The position numbers and the translations under genes are program-made. A stretch of 64,000 bases of DNA from Mesorhizobium sp. WSM3860 (GTDB lineage Bacteria > Pseudomonadota > Alphaproteobacteria > Rhizobiales > Rhizobiaceae). The notes beneath the pieces are model-generated. The model saw nothing but the letters and a program-made list of their open reading frames with translations, did not search any database and was not told where the DNA came from. Shown here piece after piece: positions 15,516 to 23,396 of the stretch (its first letter is position 1; every line of letters starts with the position of its first letter). The stretch is taken from NCBI RefSeq assembly GCF_002294995.1, contig NZ_NSGF01000015.1, positions 62,001 through 126,000 on the forward strand, read 5' to 3'.

Positions 15516-18479
15516 CTAATGCGCCTCGTCCCAGTTGTCGGCGGCGCGCGCATCGACATGCAGCGGCACTGACATCGAAACCGCCGGCATCGGCGCGTTC
15601 TCCATCACGCGGCGCACCACCGGAATTGTCGCTTCGACTTCCGCTTCCACCGTCTCGAAGATCAGCTCGTCATGCACCTGCAAGAGCATGCGGGCCGAAA
15701 GTTTCGCCTTCTCCAGCGCCTCTTCCATATGCACCATGGCGCGGCGGATGATGTCGGCCGCAGTGCCCTGGAGCCTCGCATTGATCGAAGCGCGCTCGTT
15801 GAAAGCGCGAACCGACGGGTTGGAGGACCTTATCTCCGGATAGTGGATCCGGCGGCCGAAGATGGTTTCGACGAAGCCGTATTCTCGCGCATAGGCCTTG
15901 GTTTCCTCGATATAGTCGCGGATGCCGGGGAAGCGCTCGAAATAGCGCTTGATGTAGGCGCTCGCCTCCTCGCGCGGGATCGACAGCTGGTTCGCAAGAC
16001 CGAAGGCCGAGATGCCGTAGATGATGCCGAAATTGATCGCCTTGGCACGCCGCCGCACTTCCGAAGGCATGCCTTCTACCGGCACGTTGAACATCTCGGA
16101 CGCGGTGATGGCGTGGATGTCGGCGCCGTCGGCAAAAGCCTGCTTGAGCTGCGGGATTTCGGCGACATGGGCTAGCACGCGCAATTCGATCTGGCTGTAG
16201 TCGGCCGAGACCAGCTTGTGGCCCTTTTCGGCGATGAAGGCGGTCCTGATCTTGCGGCCTTCCGCGGTGCGCACCGGGATGTTCTGCAGGTTGGGGTCGG
16301 AGGACGACAGGCGCCCGGTCGTCGTCGCGGCCAGCGCATAGGAAGTGTGGACGCGGTTCGTGCCGGGATTGATGAAGCCGGGCAGCGCGTCGGTATAGGT
16401 CGATTTAAGCTTGGTGAGCTGGCGCCAGTCGACGATCTTGCGCGGCAGCTCGTGACCTTCGGCGGCAAGATCCTCCAGAAGCTGCGCCGAGGTCGACCAC
16501 TGGCCGGTCTTGGTCTTGGAGCCGCCCGGCAGGCCCATCTTGCCGAACAATATGTCGCCGAGCTGCTTCGGCGAGCCGATGTTGATGCGCTCGCCGACGA
16601 TCCCATAGATCTCTTCCTCGGCCCGGGCGGCGCCTTGCGCCAGCTCACCCGACAGTCGCGAGAGAATCTGGCGATCGACCGAAATGCCGCGCTGCTCCAT
16701 GCGGGCGAGCACGGGCACAAGCGGCCGCTCCAGCCTTTCATAAACGGAGACGAGACCCTTGGCGGCGAGCCGCGGCTTCAGCAACTGCCAGAGCCGCAGC
16801 GCCAGATCGGCCTGCTCGCCGGCATAGGCGGCGGCCCGCTCGATGTCGACCTGATCGAAGCCGATGGCGCTCTTGCCCGAGCCGGCAAGCTCCTTCTTCG
16901 TGCCCGGCGCATGGCCGAGCCACTTCTCCGACAGCGAGGCGAGGTCATGGCCGCCGGATGTGCCGGCGTCGAGCACGTAGGAGATCAGCATCGTGTCGTC
17001 GAACGGGTCGACCTCGATACCATGCCGGCTCATGACGACGATGTCGTATTTCATATCCTGGACGAGCTTGAGGACCGACCGGTCCTCGAGCAGGGGCTTG
17101 AGCAGCCCCAGCGCGTCGCGGACCGGGACCTGGTCCGACAGCATGCCGCCGCCAAGCAGGTCGCCATTGCCGCTCGTGTGCGCGAGCGGCACGTAGGCGG
17201 CGCGGCCCGGCGCAATTGCCATGGAAAGGCCGATCAAGTCGGCTTGCATCGGGTCGGACGAAGAGGTTTCGGCGTCGAAGGCAAGGATGCCGGCCTCCCT
17301 CGCTTCGGCGATCCAGGCCTTCAGCGCGGCCGTATCGCGAATGGCGACATAGGCCGAGGGATCGATCTTGCGCGCCGTCGCCTGCTCCAGCCGCAGCGCC
17401 GAGAGCAGGGAAGGAGTATCGCCCTGCGGTGGGGCATCCTCGGCCCTGACCGGTGCTGCGGGCTTCGCGGCGCCGTTCGGCGTCGCCGACCGCCCTGAGG
17501 CAGTCGGCGCGCCGGCGCCGACGTCTGGACCATGCGCGGTGTCGGCGCGCTCGATGGTGACAGTGGAAGCCTGGACGTCGCCGATCTCGGTCACAGTCGC
17601 CTCCGCGACGCGGCGTGTCAGCGTGGTGAATTCCATCGTCTTCAGGAAGCCGATCAGCTTCGGCCCGTCCGGGGCATGCAGCACAAGGTCGTCCAGCCCT
17701 TCCTTCAGCGGAACGTCGTTCTTCAACGTCACCAGCTCGCGCGAGATGCGCGCCTTGTCGGCATTGGCGATGATCGATTCGCGCCGCTTTTCCTGCTTGA
17801 TCTCGCCGGCGCGCGCGAGCAGGCCGTCAAGGTCTCCGAACTGCTCCAGGAGCTGCGCCGCGGTCTTCGGTCCGATGCCGGGCACGCCGGGCACGTTGTC
17901 GACGGAGTCGCCGGTCAGCGCCTGCAGGTCGATCATCTTTTCCGGCGGCACGCCCCATTTCTCGATCACTTCGGGAATGCCGATCTGGCGGTCCTTCATC
18001 GGGTCGTACATGCCGACGGTCGGGCCGACCAATTGCATCAGGTCCTTGTCGGAGGAGATGATGGTGGTGTCGGCGCCGACCTCGCAGGCTAGGCGGCAAT
18101 AGGTGGCGATGATGTCGTCGGCCTCGAAACCCTCCATCTCGATGCAGGGCAAGTTGAAGGCCACGGTCGCCTGGCGGATCAGGCCGAATTGCGGGATCAG
18201 ATCTTCCGGCGGCGCCGAGCGGTTGGCCTTATATTCGGGATAGAGATCGCTGCGGAAAGTTTTGGCCGAATAGTCGAAGATGACCGCGAAATGCGTCGGC
18301 ACAATGCCCACGCTGGTGTTGCGGGTGTCTTGCATCAGCTTCCATACCATGTTGCAGAAGCCGAGCACGGCGCTGGTGGGCAGACCGTCGGATTTGCGGT
18401 TGAGCGGCGGCAGCGCGTGATAGGCGCGGAAAATATAGCCGGAGCCGTCGACAAGAAAGAGATGATCGCCTTTTTTCAT
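15516..18479 (-). CDS. polA: DNA polymerase I
   Basis: A 987-residue repair and Okazaki-fragment polymerase. The 5'-nuclease domain is residues 1-about 290 (MKKGDHLFLVDGSGYIFRA; DDIIATY). A linker rich in Ala/Pro follows, then a 3'-5' exonuclease domain around 390-580 and the polymerase domain with motif A DYSQIELR (about 760), motif B RRAKAINFGIIYG and motif C QVHDELIFE (about 938). The exonuclease keeps FDAET, but motif II reads QDMKYD (Asp for the usual Asn) and motif III reads YAGEQAD where E. coli has YAAEDAD, so a metal-binding Asp is replaced by Gln. Proofreading may therefore be weak. ATG 18479 is preferred to TTG 18521. Confidence 0.96.
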   Translation of the reverse strand: MKKGDHLFLVDGSGYIFRAYHALPPLNRKSDGLPTSAVLGFCNMVWKLMQDTRNTSVGIVPTHFAVIFDYSAKTFRSDLYPEYKANRSAPPEDLIPQFGLIRQATVAFNLPCIEMEGFEADDIIATYCRLACEVGADTTIISSDKDLMQLVGPTVGMYDPMKDRQIGIPEVIEKWGVPPEKMIDLQALTGDSVDNVPGVPGIGPKTAAQLLEQFGDLDGLLARAGEIKQEKRRESIIANADKARISRELVTLKNDVPLKEGLDDLVLHAPDGPKLIGFLKTMEFTTLTRRVAEATVTEIGDVQASTVTIERADTAHGPDVGAGAPTASGRSATPNGAAKPAAPVRAEDAPPQGDTPSLLSALRLEQATARKIDPSAYVAIRDTAALKAWIAEAREAGILAFDAETSSSDPMQADLIGLSMAIAPGRAAYVPLAHTSGNGDLLGGGMLSDQVPVRDALGLLKPLLEDRSVLKLVQDMKYDIVVMSRHGIEVDPFDDTMLISYVLDAGTSGGHDLASLSEKWLGHAPGTKKELAGSGKSAIGFDQVDIERAAAYAGEQADLALRLWQLLKPRLAAKGLVSVYERLERPLVPVLARMEQRGISVDRQILSRLSGELAQGAARAEEEIYGIVGERINIGSPKQLGDILFGKMGLPGGSKTKTGQWSTSAQLLEDLAAEGHELPRKIVDWRQLTKLKSTYTDALPGFINPGTNRVHTSYALAATTTGRLSSSDPNLQNIPVRTAEGRKIRTAFIAEKGHKLVSADYSQIELRVLAHVAEIPQLKQAFADGADIHAITASEMFNVPVEGMPSEVRRRAKAINFGIIYGISAFGLANQLSIPREEASAYIKRYFERFPGIRDYIEETKAYAREYGFVETIFGRRIHYPEIRSSNPSVRAFNERASINARLQGTAADIIRRAMVHMEEALEKAKLSARMLLQVHDELIFETVEAEVEATIPVVRRVMENAPMPAVSMSVPLHVDARAADNWDEAH

Positions 18480-18623
18480 GCCGGCAGGGATAGCGCGGCC
18501 AAGCTTCGCGGTCCATGCCAAAGGCTGCGCAAACCGCCGGTTCCGGCAACACCCCTGACAGACACTGTCTCGGACAAATTCAGCCGCTCACGGGCATGTT
18601 ACAAAAGTGTAATCTTCGTGCCC

Positions 18624-18652
18624 TTGAATCGCCATGTTCACAGACCCAAATA
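18624..18652 (+). promoter_or_regulatory. Candidate sigma-70 promoter for the small RNA
   Basis: TTGAAT at 18624-18629 and CAAATA at 18647-18652 are 17 bases apart. Transcription would begin near 18659, just before the first hairpin of the candidate RNA. Confidence 0.4.
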
Positions 18653-18658
18653 GCTGGC

Positions 18659-18805
18659 ATCGGCATTTTTCGCCGAAGTCCGGAGTAAGGCCCGTCCCCC
18701 GCCTATCCCGGGCAACTGCGGCAGCCTATCCCCCCTCTCCGGGCTGCCGCAACGTTTCGAGTAGAGACCGCCGTGGTTCCCCCTCCACCACGGCGGTTCT
18801 TTTTT
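18659..18805 (+). ncRNA. Candidate small RNA with C-rich hairpin loops
   Basis: About 147 bases with four consecutive stem-loops. The first is CGGC/GCCG (18661-18675). The second is GCCCG/CGGGC with loop TCCCCCGCCTATCC (18690-18713). The third is a perfect 10-bp stem TGCGGCAGCC/GGCTGCCGCA whose 15-base loop (18727-18741) is a C/T run (18717-18751). The last is a perfect 11-bp stem ACCGCCGTGGT/ACCACGGCGGT with loop TCCCCCTCC, followed by a T-run (18767-18805), a classic terminator. No coding frame fits. The exposed C/U-rich loops are complementary to Shine-Dalgarno sequences, as in the CCUCC-motif RNAs known from Rhizobiales. Function is inferred; identity to a known family is not established. 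Confidence 0.55.
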
Positions 18806-18914
18806 GCCCTGCAGCCATCCTGTTAGCGACTCCGGAACCTGTGGTCCAACGCTCGCTGCTTTGCGTTTTCGGCTCGTCCCTTTAGGGTCGGGCCAGAATC
18901 GAAAGGCTGAAGAA

Positions 18915-20300
18915 ATGTCCAGACTCTCCCCCGTCCTTGACCGTCTCGACCAGAATCTCGACCAGAGCCTGGAGCGGCTTTTCGGCCTGCTCGGCATCAA
19001 GTCGATCTCCACCGACCCGGCCTTTGCCGCCGATTGCCGCAAGGGCGCCGAATGGCTGGCGGCCGAGCTCAAGCGGATCGGCTTCGACGCCGGCGTGCGC
19101 GACACGCCCGGCCACCCGATGGTGGTGGCGCATCACGCAGGACCGGCCGGCGCGCCGCATGTGCTGTTCTACGGCCACTACGACGTGCAGCCGGTGGATC
19201 CGATCGAGCTGTGGGAAACAGATCCGTTCGCGCCGTCGATCAAGGAGATCGAGCCCGGCCGCAAGGTGATCGCCGGGCGCGGCTCGGCGGACGACAAGGG
19301 TCAGCTGATGACCTTCGTCGAGGCCTGCCGCGCCTGGAAGCAGGTGCACAGCAATCTGCCGTGCCGCGTCACCATCCTGTTCGAGGGCGAGGAAGAGTCC
19401 GGCTCGCCGTCGCTCAAGCCTTTCCTCGAGGCGAACGCCGCCGAGCTGAAGGCAGATTTCGCGCTGGTCTGCGACACCAGCATGTGGGACCGCGAGACGC
19501 CGTCGATCTGCGTGTCGCTACGGGGCATGGTCGGCGAGGAAGTCACCGTCAAGGCAGCCAGCCGCGACCTGCATTCAGGCCTCTATGGCGGCCCGGCCGC
19601 CAACCCGATCCGGATCCTGACCAAAATCCTGGCCGACATTCATGACAAGGATGGCCGCGTCACCATTCCGGGCTTCTATGACGGCGTCGAGGAGACGCCC
19701 GCGCAGGTGCTGAAATCCTGGGAGGGGCTCGGCGAGACTGCCGAGACCTTCCTCGGACCGGTCGGGCTTTCCATTCCCGCCGGCGAAAAGGGCCGCTCCG
19801 TGCTCGAACTCACCTGGGCGCGGCCAACAGCCGAATTCAACGGTATTATCGGCGGCTATACCGGCAAGGGCTTCAAGACGGTGATCGCGGCGGAAGCATC
19901 GGCGAAAGTGTCGTTCCGGCTCGTCCACAAGCAGGATCCGAAGAAGATCCGCACCGCCTTCCAGGCTTTCGTGCGCGAACGCATTCCCGGCGACTGCTCG
20001 GTCGAATTCCATCCGCATGGCGGCTCGCCGGCGATCCAGCTTTCCTACGACTCGCCTTTCCTGGCCAAGGCCAAGGATGCGCTCTCCGAGGAATGGGAAA
20101 AGCAGGCCGTCACCACCGGCGGCGGCGGGTCTATCCCCGTGGTCGGCGATTTCCAGACTTATCTCGGCATGGAATCGCTGCTGGTCGGCTTCGGCCTCGA
20201 CGACGACCGCATCCATTCGCCCAACGAGAAATACGAACTCACTTCCTTCCACAAGGGGCAGCGTTCGTGGGCGCGCATTCTCGATGCTCTGACACGCTGA
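18915..20300 (+). CDS. M20-family dipeptidase/carboxypeptidase
   Basis: A 461-residue cytoplasmic metallopeptidase of the M20 (ArgE/DapE/CPG2) type. The first zinc motif is HVLFYGHYDVQPVDP; the bridging GRGSADDKGQL carries the shared Asp; the catalytic Glu pair is LFEGEEESGS; and the dimerisation domain carries RDLHSGLYGG. The C-terminal metal His is in DDDRIHSPNEKYEL. Homologues hydrolyse dipeptides or N-acyl amino acids. ATG 18915 has a GAAAGG ribosome site, and the longer open frame upstream runs through the small-RNA terminator. A terminator hairpin follows. Confidence 0.93.
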   Translation: MSRLSPVLDRLDQNLDQSLERLFGLLGIKSISTDPAFAADCRKGAEWLAAELKRIGFDAGVRDTPGHPMVVAHHAGPAGAPHVLFYGHYDVQPVDPIELWETDPFAPSIKEIEPGRKVIAGRGSADDKGQLMTFVEACRAWKQVHSNLPCRVTILFEGEEESGSPSLKPFLEANAAELKADFALVCDTSMWDRETPSICVSLRGMVGEEVTVKAASRDLHSGLYGGPAANPIRILTKILADIHDKDGRVTIPGFYDGVEETPAQVLKSWEGLGETAETFLGPVGLSIPAGEKGRSVLELTWARPTAEFNGIIGGYTGKGFKTVIAAEASAKVSFRLVHKQDPKKIRTAFQAFVRERIPGDCSVEFHPHGGSPAIQLSYDSPFLAKAKDALSEEWEKQAVTTGGGGSIPVVGDFQTYLGMESLLVGFGLDDDRIHSPNEKYELTSFHKGQRSWARILDALTR

Positions 20301-20322
20301 GGTGAGCGCGCGGAAGGCAGCG

Positions 20323-20347
20323 AAAATCAACTTTCTGTTGATTTTTT
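20323..20347 (+). terminator. Intrinsic terminator after the M20 gene
   Basis: AAAATCAAC (20323-20331) pairs with GTTGATTTT (20337-20345), with a 5-base loop and further T residues. It is one of the few AT-rich, canonical terminators in the window. Confidence 0.75.
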
Positions 20348-20439
20348 CCCGGATCGCGGCAAGGACGGGCTTACCAGCGCAAATGCGGCGCCTTTGCGGT
20401 CCAAATGGATGCGCGGCAGGCGGCGCTCCGGAGAAGAGA

Positions 20440-21060
20440 ATGACCGACATCCGTTTCCACAAGAACGATCTGCCGGACCTGTCCCGCTACAATGTCGGTG
20501 CGGTCGCCATCGACACGGAAACGCTGGGCCTGAACCCGCATCGCGACCGGCTCTGCGTGGTTCAGATCTCGCCCGGCGACGGCAGCGCCGACGTCATCCA
20601 GATCGCGCCGGGCCAGAAGGAGGCGCCCAACCTCGTCAGCCTTCTCAGGAACGACGCGGTGGTGAAGCTGTTTCACTACGGCCGTTTCGACATCGCTGTC
20701 CTTTATCACGCTTTCGGCGTCATGGCCGAACCGGTTTTCTGCACCAAGATCGCCTCGCGGTTGACCCGTACCTACACCGACCGCCACGGGCTGAAGGATC
20801 TCTGCAACGAACTGCTCGGCATCGGCCTCTCCAAGGCGCAGCAATCTTCGGACTGGGCGGCCGAGACGCTGTCGCCCGAGCAGCTCGAATATGCCGCCTC
20901 CGACGTGCTTTACCTGCACCGGCTGCGCGAGGCGCTGGCCGCGCGGCTGGCGCGAGAGGATCGCATCAAGGAGGCCGAAGCCTGCTTCCGCTTCCTGCCG
21001 ACGCGCGCCAAGCTCGACCTGATGGGGTGGGCGGAAGAGGATATCTTCGCGCACAGCTGA
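20440..21060 (+). CDS. Short RNase D-type 3'-5' exonuclease
   Basis: A 206-residue DEDDy exonuclease. ExoI is AIDTETLGL (residues 23-31), ExoII KLFHYGRFDIAVL, and ExoIII YAASDVLYL, giving all four acidic residues and the Tyr. E. coli RNase D is about 375 residues with two HRDC domains. Those are absent here, as in many alphaproteobacterial short forms, so substrate choice may differ from tRNA-end trimming. ATG 20440 follows GGAGAAGAG; upstream residues in the longer frame are not family-like. Confidence 0.88.
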   Translation: MTDIRFHKNDLPDLSRYNVGAVAIDTETLGLNPHRDRLCVVQISPGDGSADVIQIAPGQKEAPNLVSLLRNDAVVKLFHYGRFDIAVLYHAFGVMAEPVFCTKIASRLTRTYTDRHGLKDLCNELLGIGLSKAQQSSDWAAETLSPEQLEYAASDVLYLHRLREALAARLAREDRIKEAEACFRFLPTRAKLDLMGWAEEDIFAHS

Positions 21061-21125
21061 CGGAACCCGGCGCGTCGAGCGACGTTCCTGCCGGTCCATT
21101 ATCGGCGTGAGATGGGAGGGAATGA

Positions 21126-21332
21126 ATGGCAGAGCGCAAATCGATAGCGAGCGCGCCGAAGGACGGTTCGAAGGTCACGATCCTGTGGAACGACGAGCAC
21201 GGCGTGATCAACGAATCCGTCGGGCAATATCGCGACGGCGGCTGGTGGGTCTACACCGACAGCAACACCCAGAAAAAAGTCGATCCGACCAGTTGGCGGC
21301 CTGCATCGGGCGATGATGACAGCGACCAGTGA
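21126..21332 (+). CDS. Conserved small hypothetical protein
   Basis: A 68-residue, soluble, acidic-tailed protein with an SH3-like look: KVTILWNDEHGV, then GGWWVYTDSNTQKKVDPTSW, ending GDDDSDQ. It has a good ribosome site (GGGAGGGA). An ATG 4 bases upstream is out of frame. I do not recognise a function. It lies between the RNase D gene and a tiny membrane-protein gene in the same direction. Confidence 0.7.
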   Translation: MAERKSIASAPKDGSKVTILWNDEHGVINESVGQYRDGGWWVYTDSNTQKKVDPTSWRPASGDDDSDQ

Positions 21333-21389
21333 GCGATCGACGCAGGGCCTTGAAGCAGGCGCAAGACTCGGCAGCAAGAAGGGGGCGAG

Positions 21390-21536
21390 ATGAGACAGAA
21401 CCTGCTCTACTTCATCATTGGCGCATTGGTCGTCGTGGTCATCGCGCTTGGCATCTACGTCTATCGCGAGCAGACCAGGCCGAAAGGCGTGGAGCTCAAG
21501 ATCGACGACAAGGGGATTTCGATCCAGCAGAATTGA
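21390..21536 (+). CDS. 48-residue single-pass membrane protein
   Basis: A short reading frame starting MRQNLLYFIIGALVVVVIAL, stop at 21534-21536. Residues 4-24 form one strong membrane helix, followed by a short charged tail (YREQTRPKGVELKIDDKG). The ribosome site AAGGGGG lies at good spacing before the ATG. The hydrophobic/charged division and a strong ribosome site support a real gene. Function is unknown. Confidence 0.65.
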   Translation: MRQNLLYFIIGALVVVVIALGIYVYREQTRPKGVELKIDDKGISIQQN

Positions 21537-21633
21537 TCTCACCACGTCCGCATCTCGCGGACTTGACCGGTCGGCTCCGGATAGCGCTTATTGCATCCGG
21601 GTTCGCTCGCTGGGGCGGAGGTGGGTTTTTGAT

Positions 21634-22644
21634 ATGATTCCACGGATCGATTTCGAGGCCACCAGTGCCGTGAACGATGCGCTCGCCGCGATCGGACGGA
21701 CCGAGGACCTGCGCTTTTCGCCCGACAACCGCTTGCTTGCCGTCGCCGGATATGGACGCAGGCGATGCCTGATGCTGCGCATCGACATCGAGCCGACGGC
21801 CGGTGCACCGAGGATCGCTATCCGCGATTTCACGGAGCTCAGATCGGAAAGCATGGGCGAGGTGCATGGCCTCGATTTCATCGACAACCGGACTTTTGTG
21901 GTCGCCAATCGCGATGGGCTGGTTGCAGTCTTCGCCCTGCCGCGAGGCGAACCGGCCGGACAAGGGCACGAAATCCCGCCACTTCGCGTGATCAAAGGCA
22001 GCCGATTGTGCAGATTGAGAACGCCCGGCTCGGTCGCCGTCAGGCGTGAGTCACATGGCCGGTTCAGCCTGCTGGTCTGTAACAACTACACGCATCGGGT
22101 GACCCGCCATGTCATTCACCGGCGATGGGGATACCGCGCTCTATGGAATCAGCTTCTTCTCGAGCAGGGCCTCAACATCCCGGACGGCATCGCGCTCAGC
22201 CATGACGGGCGGTGGGTCGCCGTCAGCAGCCACGGCACCAACGACGTGAAGATCTACGACATGTCGGCGCCGCTTGGCCGTGAGACCCGACCCGCCGGTG
22301 TCCTGGAAAATGCCAACTACCCGCATGGCCTGCGCTTCACGCAGGACGGCAGCAGCATCCTCGTCGCCGACGCGGGCAGCCCGATGGTTCACGTCTATGC
22401 AAGCGACCAGGGCTGGAAGGGACGCCGCAGGCCGTCGCGTTCGGTCGCCGTGCTCGACAGCGAAAGCTTTCTGCGCGGCAGGGCCAGTATCGAGGAGGGT
22501 GGGCCGAAGGGCCTCGACATAGACAGGTCGAACAGGGTCGTGGCGGTGACTTGTCAGGAACAGGCGCTGGCTTTCTACGGCGTGTCGTCGATCGTCGGTC
22601 GAACGGCGGCGGAGCCCGTCCTTGACGTCCAGGATAGTGTCTAG
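21634..22644 (+). CDS. Beta-propeller protein of unknown role
   Basis: A 336-residue protein without a signal peptide. Repeated blade-like segments are visible: LRFSPDNRLLAVAGYG, GLDFIDNRTFVVANRDG, GIALSHDGRWVAVSSHGTNDVKIYDM, GLRFTQDGSSILVADAGSPMVHVY and GLDIDRSNRVVAVTCQEQALAFY. These resemble YVTN/lactonase-like propeller blades. No catalytic motif stands out, so it may be a binding scaffold or a lactonase-fold enzyme. The Arg-rich stretches (RRRCLMLRI, VIHRRWGYRALW) are unusual for a propeller. ATG 21634 is preceded by GGGGCGGAGG. It stands apart from its neighbours. Confidence 0.75.
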   Translation: MIPRIDFEATSAVNDALAAIGRTEDLRFSPDNRLLAVAGYGRRRCLMLRIDIEPTAGAPRIAIRDFTELRSESMGEVHGLDFIDNRTFVVANRDGLVAVFALPRGEPAGQGHEIPPLRVIKGSRLCRLRTPGSVAVRRESHGRFSLLVCNNYTHRVTRHVIHRRWGYRALWNQLLLEQGLNIPDGIALSHDGRWVAVSSHGTNDVKIYDMSAPLGRETRPAGVLENANYPHGLRFTQDGSSILVADAGSPMVHVYASDQGWKGRRRPSRSVAVLDSESFLRGRASIEEGGPKGLDIDRSNRVVAVTCQEQALAFYGVSSIVGRTAAEPVLDVQDSV

Positions 22645-22813
22645 TTTCGTCTCCCTATTCTGGCCATCGGCGTGAAGAATGGCGGGACCCGCGCACAGGT
22701 CCATCAAATCTTGCGGGGTGGACGGCAAACAAGATGACGTTCGCGCGGTTCGGCGATATCATCCTGGGCATAGGGAGTTTGGGGCCGACCAACCTAGCCT
22801 CTAGGAGGTTGCC

Positions 22814-23197
22814 ATGAAGCACCAAACACTGGACCAGCTGCACGCCGTTGCCGAAGTCCGCACCGCCAAACCCGTCATGAGCCGAACCCAGCGCCTCGCA
22901 CGTTGGGCGGAGCTTCTCGAACGTGAGCCAAACCGGCTCCTGACCGCGCTTACCGGCACCGAATATCGTGCCCCGCGGGAACGCAATGTCATGCGAGGCG
23001 CCGGCTCGCCCATATCCGTCGCCCTGGAAGACCCCGTTCTGCACGACGAGGGTTTGAAGAACGACACTTACGGCGAAGCAAAACGCTTCTTCGAGCTGAC
23101 CGACTATCAGCTGCACGAGATCGTCTGCTATTGCCATGTCGGCGACGTAATGCGGGCATCGAGAGCGGCGCTCTCGGTCCGTGCCGTGCTCGACTAG
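22814..23197 (+). CDS. Hypothetical protein, rhizobial type
   Basis: A 127-residue soluble protein with a strong ribosome site (TAGGAGG, 6 bases from the ATG). The N-terminal half has MSRTQRLARWAELLEREPNRLLTAL; the middle RERNVMRGAGSPISVALEDPVL; the end is FFELTDYQLHEIVCYCHVGDV. I do not recognise a domain; the CYCH and helical C-terminus are the main handles. It is monocistronic, 199 bases ahead of the penicillin-binding protein gene. Confidence 0.72.
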   Translation: MKHQTLDQLHAVAEVRTAKPVMSRTQRLARWAELLEREPNRLLTALTGTEYRAPRERNVMRGAGSPISVALEDPVLHDEGLKNDTYGEAKRFFELTDYQLHEIVCYCHVGDVMRASRAALSVRAVLD

Positions 23198-23320
23198 TCC
23201 GAGCCGGCTCGCCCGCCGTATCCATTCTCAGGGAGCGCGGCCGGATTCCCACGCCGATCGCGCTCCGACGGCCGGCGCTTACCAAACATTTAATTTTCAA
23301 TTGCTGCGATCTTTCCCCAC

Positions 23321-23335
23321 TTAACGCGCCTTTAA
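23321..23335 (+). promoter_or_regulatory. CtrA-type binding site upstream of the PBP gene
   Basis: TTAACGCGCCTTTAA matches TTAA-N7-TTAA, the full binding site of the cell-cycle regulator CtrA of alphaproteobacteria. It ends 61 bases before the ATG of the penicillin-binding protein, a normal place for control of that promoter. Confidence 0.6.
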
Positions 23336-23396
23336 ACCGCCGCATCTACTCTGCAACCCGAGCGCCATCGGCATCGGGGACAGCAAGCACAGCGCA

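Larger units (their letters stand above)
18480..18914. promoter_or_regulatory. Non-coding region between polA and the M20 peptidase gene
   Basis: This 435-base gap carries the polA promoter side on the left, a candidate small RNA with its own promoter and terminator in the middle (18659-18805), and about 110 bases of leader for the M20 gene on the right. No protein-coding frame with a plausible start is seen. Confidence 0.6.

Noticed and set aside
15516..15540. Horizontal transfer border near zur/polA because of repeat content
   Set aside because: Base composition and gene content are uniform on both sides; the repeats are common intergenic elements.
16218..17498. A 426-codon plus-strand frame inside polA
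   Set aside because: The minus-strand polA motifs occupy this DNA and the plus-strand product looks random.
18833..18860. GGAAC followed by a later GCGTT as an EcfG stress promoter for the M20 gene
   Set aside because: The spacing (about 24 bases) is too long for the GGAAC-N16/17-CGTT pattern.
22645..22813. Small gene between the propeller protein and the next hypothetical gene
   Set aside because: No frame with a ribosome site and sensible codon use was found; only the ribosome site of the next gene is clear.
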